From assembly GCA_014529385.2 (NCBI GenBank), contig CM043957.1, forward strand, positions 88,601,881-88,665,880: DNA of 64,000 nt. The letters run 5' to 3'. The first letter of the stretch is position 1; every line of letters starts with the position of its first letter. Source of the DNA: Adiantum capillus-veneris (lineage: Eukaryota; Streptophyta; Polypodiopsida; Polypodiales; Pteridaceae). The position numbers and the translations under genes are program-made. Below are positions 22,601 to 36,300 of this stretch, piece after piece. The notes beneath the pieces are model-generated. The model was not told the origin of the DNA and did no database searches. It was given only the letters and a program-made list of their open reading frames with translations.

Positions 22601-25600
22601 TGGAGAAAAAAAAATATTGGCGTTCTTTTCTTCAGGTCAAAACATATTCAATCTTTATCCATTGTTCAGTTCTCCCAAAAGAATGAGTAAGAAAACTGAA
22701 GTTCATCAAGTACAATCTCTAAGCCCTTCATTTATCAAAGTCGCTTTCTCGGCCCGGTAGTCAACCACGGCGTAGTTCTTGTGGTACCAAGGGTTCCCGA
22801 GTAGAACGTCACTCGCGTGCCCTGAACACCCCTGTCATTGCAAACAAAGTTTGCCAATGCTCGGTGTAATGGCAACATCCCATCCGGGTGCCAGTCGAAC
22901 TACCTCCGCCTGTGGCGTCAGTCTGTCGGGCGTAGTTCCAAATCGAGCCGCCAATTCCAAGTGAAAAGAAGTTGGCCTTGGCTCCTTCAAAAGAGCTTCC
23001 TGATCCTTCACTTTGCCCCAAAAAAAAACGGCAAAGTTTGTACTTTCATTCATTTGATTCGGTGCAAGTCCCACGCCATGTGGTACCAGTTCTGCTTTTC
23101 TATCTGCCTTTTCTGCCACATTCCTCAGCTGCTCTCGAACTCTCAGACCTGTCGTCGTCTTTATCATTCTGTTCTTTCTGTGCCTTATCAGGGCACTATG
23201 CGGAAATATGTCCATGTTTCCCGCATCCAAAGCACTTCCCCTCTCTGATGAAGCGAGCTGTCTCCTCAGGAGTAAGCTTGGGTCGTGCATCCTTTTTTTT
23301 TTCTCTGGGTTGCTCTTTTTCATTCTACTTTCATTCCCAGAAGTCTGTTCGGCTCGTTGTGTCATGGCCTCATCTGTGGGGTAGGTCAGACTGCCAGAGT
23401 GAATGGCAAAGCCCCGCTTCGCATGACTCATCAACTCCTGAATAGAAGCTGACTTCTGTACCAAGCAGTGATCTCGGATCTCTGTAGGTAGACCCAAGGT
23501 AAACCGCTCAATCTGTTCTCTGAACGAGATCTTCTTGAATGAAGAGGCGGGTAGAAAAGAGCTCCAGAATCTTTCACAATAAGAATTCACTGTATCGCTC
23601 TTGGTCATCCGGAGATGGTTCCAAGCAGCTCGTATATCTCGCTCAAACTCTTGAGTCAACCAAGAAGAAATAAAAAGCCTCTTGAATTTCAGCCATGTAA
23701 CTGGCACAGTCTTGCTTAATAGAAGCGTGGACCACCAAGTACGAGCATTCCCCTCAGAGTAAGAGGCAGCTCTCTGAATCTTGGAGTGCTCTGAATAGCG
23801 TCCTCCCGCGAAAGCGATGTCAAACTGTTGTATAAAAGACAAAGCCTTCAAAGCATCTGAGTATCCTGAAAAGTATCAAACTTGATCGAGTGGCCACCTT
23901 CCTTAAACTCTCGGACTTTCTTGCTTTTATCTTCGAGAAAGTCATACTGGTTGGCTTTGTAAAAAAAAAATTCTTCTTGTTCGCATAAAACTTTCCGTCA
24001 TCGGAGTCTGAGCTGTAAGTAGACGAGTCCTCAGTAGAACTGTCAATCTCTGGGCGAGATGTAGCCTTCTTTGCCTTTTTCTTGCCCTTTCCGAAGCTTT
24101 GTGTCTTGCTTCACTTTTTGCTTTTTTTCTGTCTTCTTCGCTCTAATCCGAGGAGCTAGAAGAACTGTTAGAAGAAGAAGAAGAAGAACTGGGTACTCCT
24201 TCAAATCGAACACGCTTCTTCCGTTTCTTTGCTTTGTCGAATGTCGACTGACGACCCAAATATTCCGGGAAGTCAGTACCTTTGTTCTGCTTTTTACCGT
24301 GCTTTTTGCCTTTCTTTTGCACGTCGAAAAGCTGAGCAATCCGTGCATCAACCACGTTCTCCAGTTCCTGCTCCGTATATTTTCTTGGAGGCAGAAGGTT
24401 TCTTGAGAGCGGGTTTCGGGAGTGGTGTTGTGGTTCTCTGCCACTTCATCTGTACCTCTTCCAAAGAGGTCTGGTTCATATATTTTGCCATCTTCGGGTC
24501 CTTGGCAAAATTGAGCATCATCTTTGTTGCATCGCCGATCAACTGGCGACGCTCTATCTCTCGCCGCTCCGCCTAAGTAGGCCAAGGCGGGCCATACTCT
24601 TTGTCTGAATCTTCGTTGTGATCCCAGCCCGCATCTCCAGATGCAGAGGGAGTCGACTGATCATTGCCTGAAGCCATAGGTGCCGCGGAAAAAAATTCGG
24701 GGATCGGATTTCCCGTAGAAGAGAAATCGGCCGTGCTCTGATACCATTGTAACAAACTTGGACACTCCAAGTCAAGAATCAACCGCGACAGCACCAAATA
24801 ACCACTTCAAAACAATTCACAGATCACAATAGATTTGCACTGGCCCGGCGGAGTTCCGTGCCTAGAGATATTGGCCCCAAAGACTGGCGCCCCTTTCGGT
24901 ATTTCTTTTTGTATTAATCAATCATCAAAGTACAAGAGAGCGGTTAGGGTTTCACTCTCAGACTCTGCGTCCAGATGCTCTGAGAAGTGAGGCCCTCACC
25001 ACTAATTTAAAGGTTACAAGGGATGCCCAAAAGCAGAGCCCCAAAAGCTTTTAAAATCAAAAGCATCAGTTCTCTCTCTCTCTTAGAGACTCTTTTCTTT
25101 AAAAAAAAAAAAAAAAAAAAAAAGCAAAAGCAAAATTCGCCTCGCTCATCATTTTCCAAATTAAAAAAAAATAAAATAAAATAAAAAATCCGCCTCTGCG
25201 ATTTCCGGAATTTAGGGTTTTTGGCAAAAATTAGGGTTTGCAGGAATTTTAGGGTTTCTGGCAGAAATTAGGGTTTCTGCTGTCCGCCACAAATGTCAGT
25301 TCTCCCCTCAACAATCAACACCTGATTATGAGCAGTATAGTGCTGCAACGCCTTTGATGCAAGCCTCAAAGAAACGAATCCTCAACATGGTACCCTCAAG
25401 AAAGCTCCAATTGTCACAAATTGCTGACGCGGCAAGTCATTGAAGAACAGAGCCAACCTTCAGATCACGGCTGAAGGGCCTAAACCCTAAGAAGAACAAG
25501 CAACAAAAGAAGAAGTCCTACCAACTTATGGGACCCCGTCTGATGGGGCCCAAGTGACATAAAGGATTAAAATAAAGCAGGACCGACACACACATTGAAA

Positions 25601-26104
25601 GACTTGTGTAGCAGTTGATGACGTGCAGCTGTACGGAAAACCACGGAAATTGCATTGACATGATGACGTGGCAGACTACGGATTTCCGTGTTTTGCGCTG
25701 ACTGCCGACATGGCAGTTGTACAGAATTCTGTGATTTACGCTGGCAGCTTTTTGGCACTGCTTTTGGACCAGAAGCTTTTGAGTTTGAAGGCTTTTCATG
25801 TAAACTGCTTTTGGGGCCTAGGGCCTTTATATATGAGGCCATGGGCTCATTCTCGAGCATGCTTCCTAAAGAAGGTGCAGAGTTTGGAGTACCGGCTTGT
25901 ACTGAGTTGATGCTGTTAAAGTTTAGGCATCTCAAGTGAACTGCCCAATGTGATCCCATTATTTAGTTTGGCTTTTAGGTATTTATTGTACTTATTTGTC
26001 AAAGTCTTGGGTAGGACAATTTACTGAGGGTGCTATATAAGCAACCCCTTGCCTCCATTGTATACACATTCAATTATTCATTGCCAAGGTTGATTGGTTC
26101 AGGA

Positions 26105-26166
<62 letters not shown>

Positions 26167-29100
26167 CTCACTCCCCTTGGTCTCTACGCTTCCGCATCGT
26201 CGACTTTGACACGGTATCAGAGCATATGGCTTGAAGCCCTTGGTGGAGGAGCCGATACCGTAAAGCAGAGGAAAAGAAGAAGAAAATATCCTGCAACGTT
26301 TTAGAGCTTTATTGACAGCGTTTTAGAACGCTCTCGGAAAGGGCATTTTCTACTTACGTTTTGTTAGCATCGGGAGTTGCGCGTGAAAGCATCTTAAAAC
26401 GCAAGGCAAAAAGGTAGGCGGACAATCTCTATCGCAACATTCTTAAACGCTAAAGCCAAAAGAGGTGATAGTAGTCTAGCCGTCAGCGTTTTAAAACGCT
26501 GACAGAGCAAGGCGCGAATTTCTCACCTAGGGTCTGCAACATTCTAAGACGCGCCTTGTTAGCCAATGGTGTCCAACAACAGCGTTCTAGAACGCTTCAG
26601 ATTTTGCGGCAGTTTTGAGAGGCAGCTTTTGCGGTGGACCTATTGTTGTGTGCATCTTGAAATGCTACATGGATATGGCCTTGCTCTACGGCGTTTTGAA
26701 ATGCCATGGTCGAGGCCTTCTTTGGTGAGCGCTTTGGAGCAAGCATTCGATAGCGTTTTGAAGCACGTGGCATGGACAAGTCCCAAAGGTGAAGGGAAGG
26801 ACAAAGCCAATAGATGTTCCCACGAAGCCACGACATCAATGAAGATGAGCCAAAACCAACAAGTGGCTATGGATAACGGATCATCAACCATCCATTTAGC
26901 GGCCGGCAATTTGTTTGGCTCGAGTTTATGAAGTCAAAAGCAAATGGAGAAGTTCGCTAGAGGACAACGACAAAGGTCAGTTGGACAAGGATGGAAATAC
27001 CAATACTCAGCTAGCTGCCTCGGTACTTTGGAAGTACGACCACAATTATTATTATTGTGATTTGGCAGTTTGTTTGGCCCAAGAGTTTGAAGCCAAAGGC
27101 AAAAACCGGAACTCACAGATACACAAGGATAGAGGCAAGTTGGACAGAGATTACAGTAATAAAGATTTGGCAGAGGAGATCGACATGGCACTCGTGGCGG
27201 TGGCCACAGTGGTCCCAGTCACATGAAAATCGGTGTCACCACTAGTTTGAGCCAGAGAGAGGCTTGTGAGTGGCAGAGAGGGGCAACCACATGCTCCCTA
27301 TAATTAATTTGGACCCTTGTGTTGGAGTTCAAGTTATTGGTGTTTGGACCTGTAGGTCGGAGTTCAATGCACATGCATCTGGCAGGGAACCAATCAGACA
27401 TCTAAAACACTATGGATGGGCTAGCCAATTCATTGTTGTTGGTCAGATTATGGACAGGATGTGTTGCAACAGTTCATTATCTTGGAGTTTTATATTTTGG
27501 ACATGATGTGTTTACAGTTCACGAATGGGGATTATTGGACATAGTATGGTCTACAGTTCAAAGTTTCTACAAAGGCAACCGATGCTCAAGATGGCATTAC
27601 TTTCAGGTACACAGTTCACAATAGATTTGCACTGGCCCGGCGGAGTTTTGTTCCTAGAGATATTGGCCCCAAAGACTGGCGCCCATTTCGGTATTTCTTT
27701 ATGTATTAATCAGTGTTCAAAGTACAAGAGTGGATCAGGTCTCACTCTCAGACTCTGCGGCCAGATGCTCTGTAGAGTGTGAGCCTAAACCACATATTTA
27801 AATTACAAGGGATGCCAAAAGCAGAGCCCCAAAAGCTTCAAGTCAAAAGCCTAAAAATAAAGCTAGGTTTCTTTCTCTCACAAGAGAGCTTATCCAATTC
27901 AAAAATAAAGCAAAGGAGTTCTCTCCCTCTCTCTCTCTCTCTCTCTCTCAATTTGCGTAGAAAGAAAGCAACTCTGCCGCAAAAGCAATCTCATGCCCAA
28001 GCGCAACATGCGCCGCAATTTACGGGATTCTACCACGTCATCAGGCTTGCGCTTTTGCTGGGATTCCAATTCTGCTGCCCTAGGGTTAGGGTTAGGGGTT
28101 TCTGGTAGATTTTAGAATTTACAGGTTTTAGGGTTAGGTTTTCCAGCAGCAGTAGGGTTCTGGGCAGCCACGTCATCACTTTGTGACACCCCTAATCGGG
28201 AGATCTAGGCCTCGCAAGCCAAGCTGTTGAGAGGCCAAAAATCTGCTCATCGCCTCCGCATAGAAGAGAAAGAGGAAGGGGGACTAGAGGGAAACCTTGT
28301 CTAACCTATCGTGTGAACATGAGCATGAAGTGCTCCCCTCGTCCTCCTGCCAAGAGCACCCGACTGTGTGGATGCCTGTATAGAGTTGACACACCTCTGA
28401 TCCAAGCATCTGAGAAACCATCTTGCGTAGGGTGTCCTCGAAGAAGTCCCAGTTAACTCTTTTGTGAGCCTTCTCAAAGTCGAGAAGGAGTATCACCAGA
28501 TCCTCACCATGGAGACGCGCGAGGGCAGACGCCTCCCAAAAAGTGAAGATGTTGTCAAGGATACTATGCTCCTTGACAAAACCTGTCTGGGTCCCATGTG
28601 TAGTGCTCTCTAGTAGTGGCTGAATCCTCAAACTCAGAGCCTTCGCTAGAATTTTGTAGGTTGAGTTGAGGATGGTGATAGGCCGCCACTGCCGAATCTC
28701 ATCCAAGGAGCCTCCCTCCTCGGGAATAAGGTAAATCAAGCCCTCACTCATGTTATCAGGCATCTCTCTAGTGTGCAGGATGTACTGAAAAGCAGTGCAA
28801 AGATCTCAACCAAGCAAGTCTTAGTACTCCAAGAAGAAACTGGGAGTCAAACCATCCTCCCGTGGACAGCTACCACGAGGGAGTACTCGAGGGCCTCTAT
28901 GGAGCTCCTCTAGCTGGAATCCTTTGCTACAGAGGCTACATTTCAGTTTTGGGTGTGGCTGCAGTGTACAAAGGGGGTCAGATGACCTAGAAAGATACAA
29001 TGGCAGCATCTCCTAAAATTTAGGGAACTGCTATTTTGGGACCTGAAAATGTGTTCTCGTCATTACCTCCGGAATGACAAGGGGAATATTTTATTACTCT

Positions 29101-32100
29101 ATAGTGAAGTCAACCGGGCGACCGGTCGGGAGATTTTTAGGCGGCAACCCCGAAATGGGAAATGACTTGTAAATGTGCCAAGTGGCACATTTCTGTGCAC
29201 TTTCCTCATGCAAGAGAAGGTGGCGCTGAATTTAGAGGGAAGAGGCTCATTTTCAAGCTTCGTGTCACAAGTTAAGAGCTATGGAGTGCTTCCTTTCCCT
29301 CCTATGTACAGTGCGGTGCCAGGAGTGATGCCCTGCACGCTACGCACTGCCCTCTCTCTCCTCTATGGCAGTATGTTATGCCCCTCTAGTGGGCTTTTCA
29401 GTTGACCGATGTACAGTTATGTGGGTTCATGCGCGATTGCCGAGGCAAGAGCCTCTTGCACAGGTACTGGATTAGCTAGTGGCTAATCCTCCGCAGGTAC
29501 AGGTGAATTCGGAGAGGTTTCACGCCAGAAATCTCGTTCGATTCAAAGGGCAAGTAGCCCTACAGGTGCGGGAGCTTGAGGACTTGCTACGGATGCGACC
29601 GGCACGCGAAACGGAGCTAGAAACAGTAAATTACAGCCTGCTGTGTATTTTTGCAGGTTTAGGGTTTTGGCCCTAAACGGACCCTAATATCCCCAGGAGG
29701 TTTGGGGACGCAAGGGGACCGCTGTACAGGTGATCTGGCGCATTTTCGGGGCTGAAAACAGAGAATTCAGCGTGCTGCAGATTTTCGCCAGGTTTTGCAA
29801 AGTGCCCGTATGCGTCGGGAAAGTCATTCGATGCGTGGGAATACTGACTGTGAAGGGTCCCAGTAAAGTTATGTTGCCGAAATCGGGCCAGAACAGTTGA
29901 AATTCAGCCAAGCTTGTGCGGGGCAGCTTGTAGGGAACCACAGCGTTTATTCCCTCTTTTAAACAATAAAGAAATACCGAAAGGGGCGCCTAAGTTAGGG
30001 GCCAATCTGGTGTCGGTCTACTCATATAGGTGCAATCTAGCAGCCTGTATCCCTCTCCCCTTTGTTGTGTCTTGAAAGTATAGGTAAAGTGGGCGACAAA
30101 TTAAATGGGTGAAAGCAAATAAGGTTTAAGTCTAAAGTCTACCGTCCTTTTTGGAAGTTAACAGGCTGGTTTCAGGCCACTTTACCAGCAGGGGTGTCCT
30201 GCGTGTCCAAGCCCTCTGTCCAAAGCGCCACCACACGTTCTCTAAGCTTTGAGTCCAACAAGATCCTCTCACGGATACTCAACATCGTGCTCCCCCTCCT
30301 CTGTGTGTCTGTCACAGTGAGGATCACTGGTGCATGGTCGGAGAAAGAAGTCCCTGCGAGAACACAAACAGATCAACCCATGTCACAGAAGTGATCGCTG
30401 GATGGGGGCCTCACAAAGCCTGAATGCTGCCAAACATCAAAGATCCTCTAAGGCATACATAAACGCTCCCAAGCTGCAACTCAGCCCTGTGAACAGTAGC
30501 ATGGCTACCTCCAATCTTGTCAGAGGGGTCCTCTAGCATGTTGAAGTCTTCCTCAACACACCACTGCTCTGCATGCGACAGAGACTCTACAATATGAGAC
30601 CAAAACTCTGCTTGTGCACTTGTCACATTGTGCGCATAGATGTTCAAGAAGCCCATGAGGCATCCCTAAACCTGCATAGTAATTCACTAAGCCCTGATTG
30701 GCACAATAATACCTCTGTCCACAATGGCCTACTTCCATGAGTCCGCAATAGTCATACATACCCCTCCTTGGATACCACCAGGTCCAAATGCAGCTGACCA
30801 AAATGTCTCATTGCGACCACGCAAGATCTGACCACATCGTCTGATGTGCCTCTCATAAATATGATTTTTCTGAAGCATAAGAATATCGATCGCACCGCCA
30901 GGCATCGCTGAAGCTCTTGGCGCAACCGACCCCGTTGACGCTGAAACTGGGGTCCTCCTAATCCCTGCACGTTCCATGAGACAATCCTCATGGAGTCAGT
31001 GAGAGAGAAGAGATGCTGCAGCAGGAGCCAATCTCGCTATCTTGGAGGCCGGATTGGATGGGGAGTAATCCGCATCCAAGCGACCCCAAGATAGGTGTGA
31101 CTGTAAATACTGTCCAACCTAGGCCCAAGAAGAGAGTGCCGTCTGTCGGGCTACCTCCTCTGTCTAGGAGTCCTCATGTATATATACGTAGCACGATGGG
31201 CTCTATGTGTTAGCAAAGAAGTGTACCACAATGTGTCTACATCCTGCTGTGTCCGGGGGTGTCGCCGAGAACTTGGCCAACGGCCACAAGGTCTGTACCA
31301 AATCTGTAACACCAAGTCTCCCATGTGGTGAGAGAACTCAAGAGCCTGAGCCAAAAGCCAGTCCAACACAAAGTCCAAAGTCCACTCAAATTGGTCCCTG
31401 CCACACAGAGGAAAAGAGAAGCCAACCGCTGTGTCTAAGGCCTCTATCCCTCTAGTTGCAAGGAACAGAACATGGACTCTGAAGCAAGCCGCCTCAAAGT
31501 CTGGTGAAGAGTCACCGAGGAAGCGTGTGAAGTCGTAGGCGAAGAAGTCCCATCGGCGACAAATGTCGAAACTCCTCAACCCTCGAGGGACAGCGGCAAA
31601 GGGAGACATCTGCACCAGAAGGGGGTCCGTAAGAAAGTATGCTCGTGTCACACTAGACGGCTTGTGGCAAAATCGTTGCGAAGAGACCTCCTAGCAGACG
31701 ATGAAGGTCCTACCCCTTGAGCCGGCTGTGGGGCATGAGTAGGAGAAGGTGAGGGTGCAGGGGGGGCTAATGGGTGGAATGGGAGGGCATGGAGCAACAA
31801 CAGGGGGAGGCGAGGGGGGGCAAGGCAGTGGGTGGCTCAGGAAGAGGAGGGGTTGTAGGTGGTGAAGTTGAGGTGGAGGGAGGAACAGTGGTCTCGTCCT
31901 GCTGTAAGGGGTCAAAATGGTTCCCTGTGGAAACCAACTACTGCTAGCCTGGTGTAGGGCGACCACCAGGGGGGCAGGATTGACGTGGTGGTCCCTGGCG
32001 GCGACGGCCACGGACCTGTTGCCATCCCTCCTCTGCCTGGGCACCAAGTGCAGAGGAGGGGTCTGTCTGAGCTCCTTGTGTCTCTGCCTACTGTGTCTGG

Positions 32101-33283
32101 CCAGCCCTAGGAGGCTGGGTCTTGAGTCTGTGTCAAAGGTTTGGGCCGCCTTCGTGGACACGCCTTTGCTAGATGGCCCATGTGTCGACAAATAAAGCAC
32201 TTGTACGGGAGGCCCGAATACTCCACAGTATGGCGGAGCCAACCACCCATAGTAGCTATGGTACAGATGAGACGTTTAATACGCAGTGTACAATACGCGT
32301 ACTAGACGTATTTTTGAGAATAAAAAATAAAATACGTCAACATTTTTAGATATGATACTTTAATAAGAACAAATGAAGCGGTTCATGGACCTCCTCAATG
32401 ACTCTTCAATATTTAACCATAGCATACATAAACAAGCACCATGAAGCTCTAAAACGCAATTGATCAACTAGAAAAAGACATACGTTTTGAGCAAAAAAAC
32501 GTTAGAATAGAAAACGTTATGAGACGTATTGTACGTTTCAATACGGGACGTCGTGTATTCTAAATAAAATACGTGTATTTTAGCTGCCCGAGGGAGGAGG
32601 ACAACATTCGGGAGTATTTTAGTTGACTCATCCGAATACTCCGAATACTCTTGATATTTGGGAGTATTTTAGTTGACTCACCCTAGGGAGAAGGATGACA
32701 TTCGGGAGGGCGTGGGTGTCATGAACCAGAATGCGTACTGAAGGAATGCCAGCTGCCGTGCTAGGTGTCTCTAGGACAGTCCCAATCTCTGAGCCAATCC
32801 TGGAAAGGAGTGGAAGGTACTCTCTCCTCAAACATGGGAAGTAGACTGAGATTGGGAGGTCTGGCTCCTCAACAAGAACATCGATAGCCAGATTGAATCC
32901 ATGGCACCACTGGCGAAAGTGAGCTCTAGCTGCTCGAATGGCCAGGGGGCTCATCGCAATGACCTTGGATGCCATCTTTGAAGACTCCGTCTGATAGTAG
33001 CCGCGCCCGAGAAGCTATATGTCGATGATCTTGCCCACCTCGGCTAAAAGGTGGGCCTAGAGGAGATCTCGCACCTCCCCTCTGCTAGGTCTAGTGCCGA
33101 TAATCTTGCAGATAACAGAGGTGGCGTGGAGGTGCGCCACCTCTTCCTCTAAGCTCGCTTGCTTGGTCGGAGAGAGAGCAAGTCAAATGGTCGACTCCGC
33201 GATGTCGGCGAGGGGGCTTCCGTTGAGTCCCTTTGAGGAGGAGGAGGAGCTGCCATTTTGTGTTTGTTGCTAAAAGGCGGACC

Positions 33284-33349
<66 letters not shown>

Positions 33350-36300
33350 ATGAAATGTTATATTAAACGTCTTCAAAAGGCCAAAATGACCTATGAGACC
33401 AAACTGATACAATCCTTGTGGATCTAATCCAATGTCTGGCTACAAACATAAAATTGTCATGTGCAACATGCCACAGTCTAGCATTTGTGAGCCTCTAGCA
33501 GGACGTGCATATCTAGGCGAGTGATAGTTGCATACCCTCTCTTGCACGAGAAGAGTCATTTCATCATGCAAGCATTTTACCGCGTGAACCACCTGTAACC
33601 GGCCTGTTCAATCCAAAAAGGGCGGTAATCTTTACTTCAAACCTTGATTTAGCTTTCACCCATTATTAGTCGTCTATTTTACCTGTACTTTCAAGACACA
33701 ACAAAGGGGAGAGGGATACAGGCTGCTAGATTGCACCTGTATGAGTAGACGGACACCAGATTGGCCCCTAACTTAGGTGCCCCTTTCGGTATTTCTTTAT
33801 TGTTCAAAAGAGGGAATAAACGCTGTGGTTCCCTACAAGCTGCCCCGCACAAACTCGGCTGAATTTCCACTGTTCCAGCCCGATTTCGGCAGCATAACTA
33901 TACTAGAACCCTTCACAGTCAGTATTCCCACGCATTGACCGACTTCCCGACGCATACGGGCACTTTGCAAAACCTGGCGAGAATCTGCAGCACGCTGAAT
34001 TCTCTGTTTTCAGCCCTGAAAATGCGCCAGATCACCTGTACAGCGGTCCCCTTGCGTCCCCGAACCTCCTGGGGGTATTAGGGTCTGTTTAGGGCCAAAA
34101 CCCTAAACCTGCAAAAATACACAGCAGGCTGTAATTCACTGTTTCGGGCTCCGTTTCGAGTGCCGGTCGCATCCGTAGCAAGTCCTCGAGCTCCCGCACC
34201 TGTAGGGCTACTTGCCCTTTGAATCGGACGAGATTTCTGGCGTGAAACCTCTCCGAATTCACCTGTACCTGCGGGGGGATTAGCCGCTAGCTAATCCAGT
34301 ACCTGTGCAAGAGGCTCTTGCCTCGGCAATCGCGCATGAACCCACACAACTGTACATTGGTCAAATGAAGAGCCCACTAGAGGGGCATAACATATTGCCA
34401 AAAGAGAGAGAGAGGGCAGTGCGTAGCGTGCAGGGCATCACTCCTGGCACCGCACTGTGCATAAGAGGGAAAGCAAGCACTCCATAGCTCTTAACCTGTG
34501 ACAAATCTGAAAATGAGGCTCTCCCCCTCCTAAATTCAGCGCCACTTCTTGTTGCATGAGGCAAGTGCACCAGAAGGTGCCACTTGGCACATTTACAAGC
34601 ATTTTCCCGTTTCGGGGTTGCCGTCTAAAAATATCCCAACCGGTTGCCCAGTTGACTTCACGGCAGAGTAAGAAAATGTTCCCCTTGTCATTCCGGAGGT
34701 AATGACGTCAACACATTTTCAGGTCCCAAAATAGCAGTTCCCTAAATTTTAGGAGATGCTGCCATTGTATCTTTCTAGGTCATCCGACCCTCTTTGTACA
34801 CTACGGCCACATCCAGAACTGAAATGTAGCCTCTGTAGCAAAGGATTCCACTTTGGCTAGTCAATGACCCCACTTGGCTAACCATAGTCCTTGTCCAACC
34901 TTAGTGCTCTCTTGTCCTCAGGCCTGAACTCCCTCTGGACAGTTCCACACTAGCTATGCAATGCAGGGCAGTTAGATTTCCCGAGGGGTGTTTCCAAAAA
35001 GTGAAAGTAAATTGATAATAAGAAAGAAATCAACAAAAAGGATAGATAGTAGTCACATGCTGGTGACATACCCCCCTCTTGAAATCTCAAACGTTCTCGT
35101 TTGCATCTATGTCGTACATGCTTACTGTCAACACTGATGTATTCAACACCTGTCGACACATATACGACACATACATGCTCATTGTCAACCCTGGTGTATT
35201 CAACACCTCGTCGACTCATGTATTGCTTGCGTGTGAACCCTGTCCCAATGACATAGTGGTAGCTGCGCACTCTGCCATTGCTTTGAGTCACTAACTTTCC
35301 AATGACAAAATGGTAGCTGCACATTTTGCCACTGTCTTATAGTACACGTTGGATCCCGTAACACTTTCGAGCATACCCAAACTGACAGTTTAAGAATGCA
35401 GTTACACATGTACTCTTGAATAGAAGCAATCACTGTATCCTTGACAAACTGACAAGAAATACTCACTTCTATAGCACTAACCAAACTTTTGGACATTCCA
35501 TAAGAGCAATTGCCAAACTGACAATCTGTACAGCTCTAACATTCATGTAACAGGTATTTGATTTGAGCTCACTTTAAATACCATGTACATCATTTGTTTC
35601 AGAAGCCATTGTCACACTGACAATCCATGTAGCTTTGAAACTCAAGGGGTCAAGGTAGGTTGCAAATCGAAGGCTTCCAAGTAAAGTGATAACACAGTTG
35701 GTGACTCTGCAAGTTCACCTTCTTCCATCCACTTAGCATCCATTGGTGGATAGTTTCTGAACTTTACCAAGTAACGCCTAGCAACCTTGCCTTTCACTTT
35801 CCTTTCTTTGTGTGCCAAAATCTGTTCAGGGACCAAGATCTCGTCAAGTTCCTCGACTTCCGGCTGATCTTCAGCTGGCATATCTTCTGGCACATCACCC
35901 ACATAGGGTCTGAGAAGACTGACATGAAACGCATTGTGAATCTTCCAACTGTCAGGCAATTTCAGCCTATATGCAACATCACTGATTATGTCACATACTT
36001 GAAAAGGCCCATAGTAACGCATGCTGAGCTTTGGAAACAGTCTTTCCTTGCCCTTCATCTTCTTTAACCTTGCCTTTTCAAAGCGTAAAAGCACCTAATC
36101 ACCAAGTGAATATATCACTTCACGACGGTGACGATCAGCTGCTTTCTTTTGCTTTGCCTGAGTCCTTTCTAAGGCCACTTTGACCTTCTTGTACATTTCA
36201 TCCATGTCCTGAACATACTTATCTGCTTCAAATATCTTGTCCTTTGTATGCAGTATGGGAGGAACTTTCTTGCCACCTTCAACTATCTCAAAGGGTGCCT

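Larger units (their letters stand above)
18765..25290 (-). mobile_element. Ty3/gypsy chromovirus B, defective, nearly identical LTRs
   Basis: About 6.5 kb between two LTRs (18,765-19,323 and 24,748-25,290), coding on the minus strand. It has a tRNA-iMet-type primer site, gag, RT, RNase H, a deleted integrase core, a chromodomain and a PPT. By eye the LTRs differ only by one A in a homopolymer and by about 17 bp missing from the outer end of the right LTR, so insertion was very recent. The reading frames have multiple stops, shifts and an integrase deletion. That implies it was mobilised in trans. It is flanked by (C)AAATG and splits a LINE. Confidence 0.9.
30992..33285 (-). pseudogene. LINE H ORF1 (nucleic-acid-binding protein), interrupted
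   Basis: Minus strand from about 33,240: [28 protein letters not shown] at 33,057 and TAG at 33,015 (each fits CAG to TAG), then [23 protein letters not shown] and [25 protein letters not shown]. That part resembles the DUF4283-type start of plant LINE ORF1. After an AT-rich insertion (about 32,275-32,590) the frame resumes with [16 protein letters not shown] and a zinc knuckle [14 protein letters not shown] near 32,170. The Pro-rich part (32,000-31,700) and 31,651-31,151 follow in other frames. ORF1 proteins coat LINE RNA. Confidence 0.75.

Noticed and set aside
26566-26931. 121-codon frame as gag of element D
   Set aside because: No capsid or zinc-knuckle motif; the frame runs through the palindrome array and probably arose by chance.
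28078-28102. TAGGGTTAGGGTTAGGG as an interstitial telomere
   Set aside because: Only about three units, located in a truncated LTR whose relatives carry similar scattered TAGGGTTT motifs; it is LTR sequence, not telomere.
31691-32242. Pro-rich 183-codon frame as a host protein
   Set aside because: The neighbouring frame carries the LINE ORF1 zinc knuckle; the Pro-rich part is degraded ORF1.
33149-33412. frames encoding Ser-Leu or Arg-Glu repeats around 33.3 kb
   Set aside because: Translations of the (GA)n tract, not genes.
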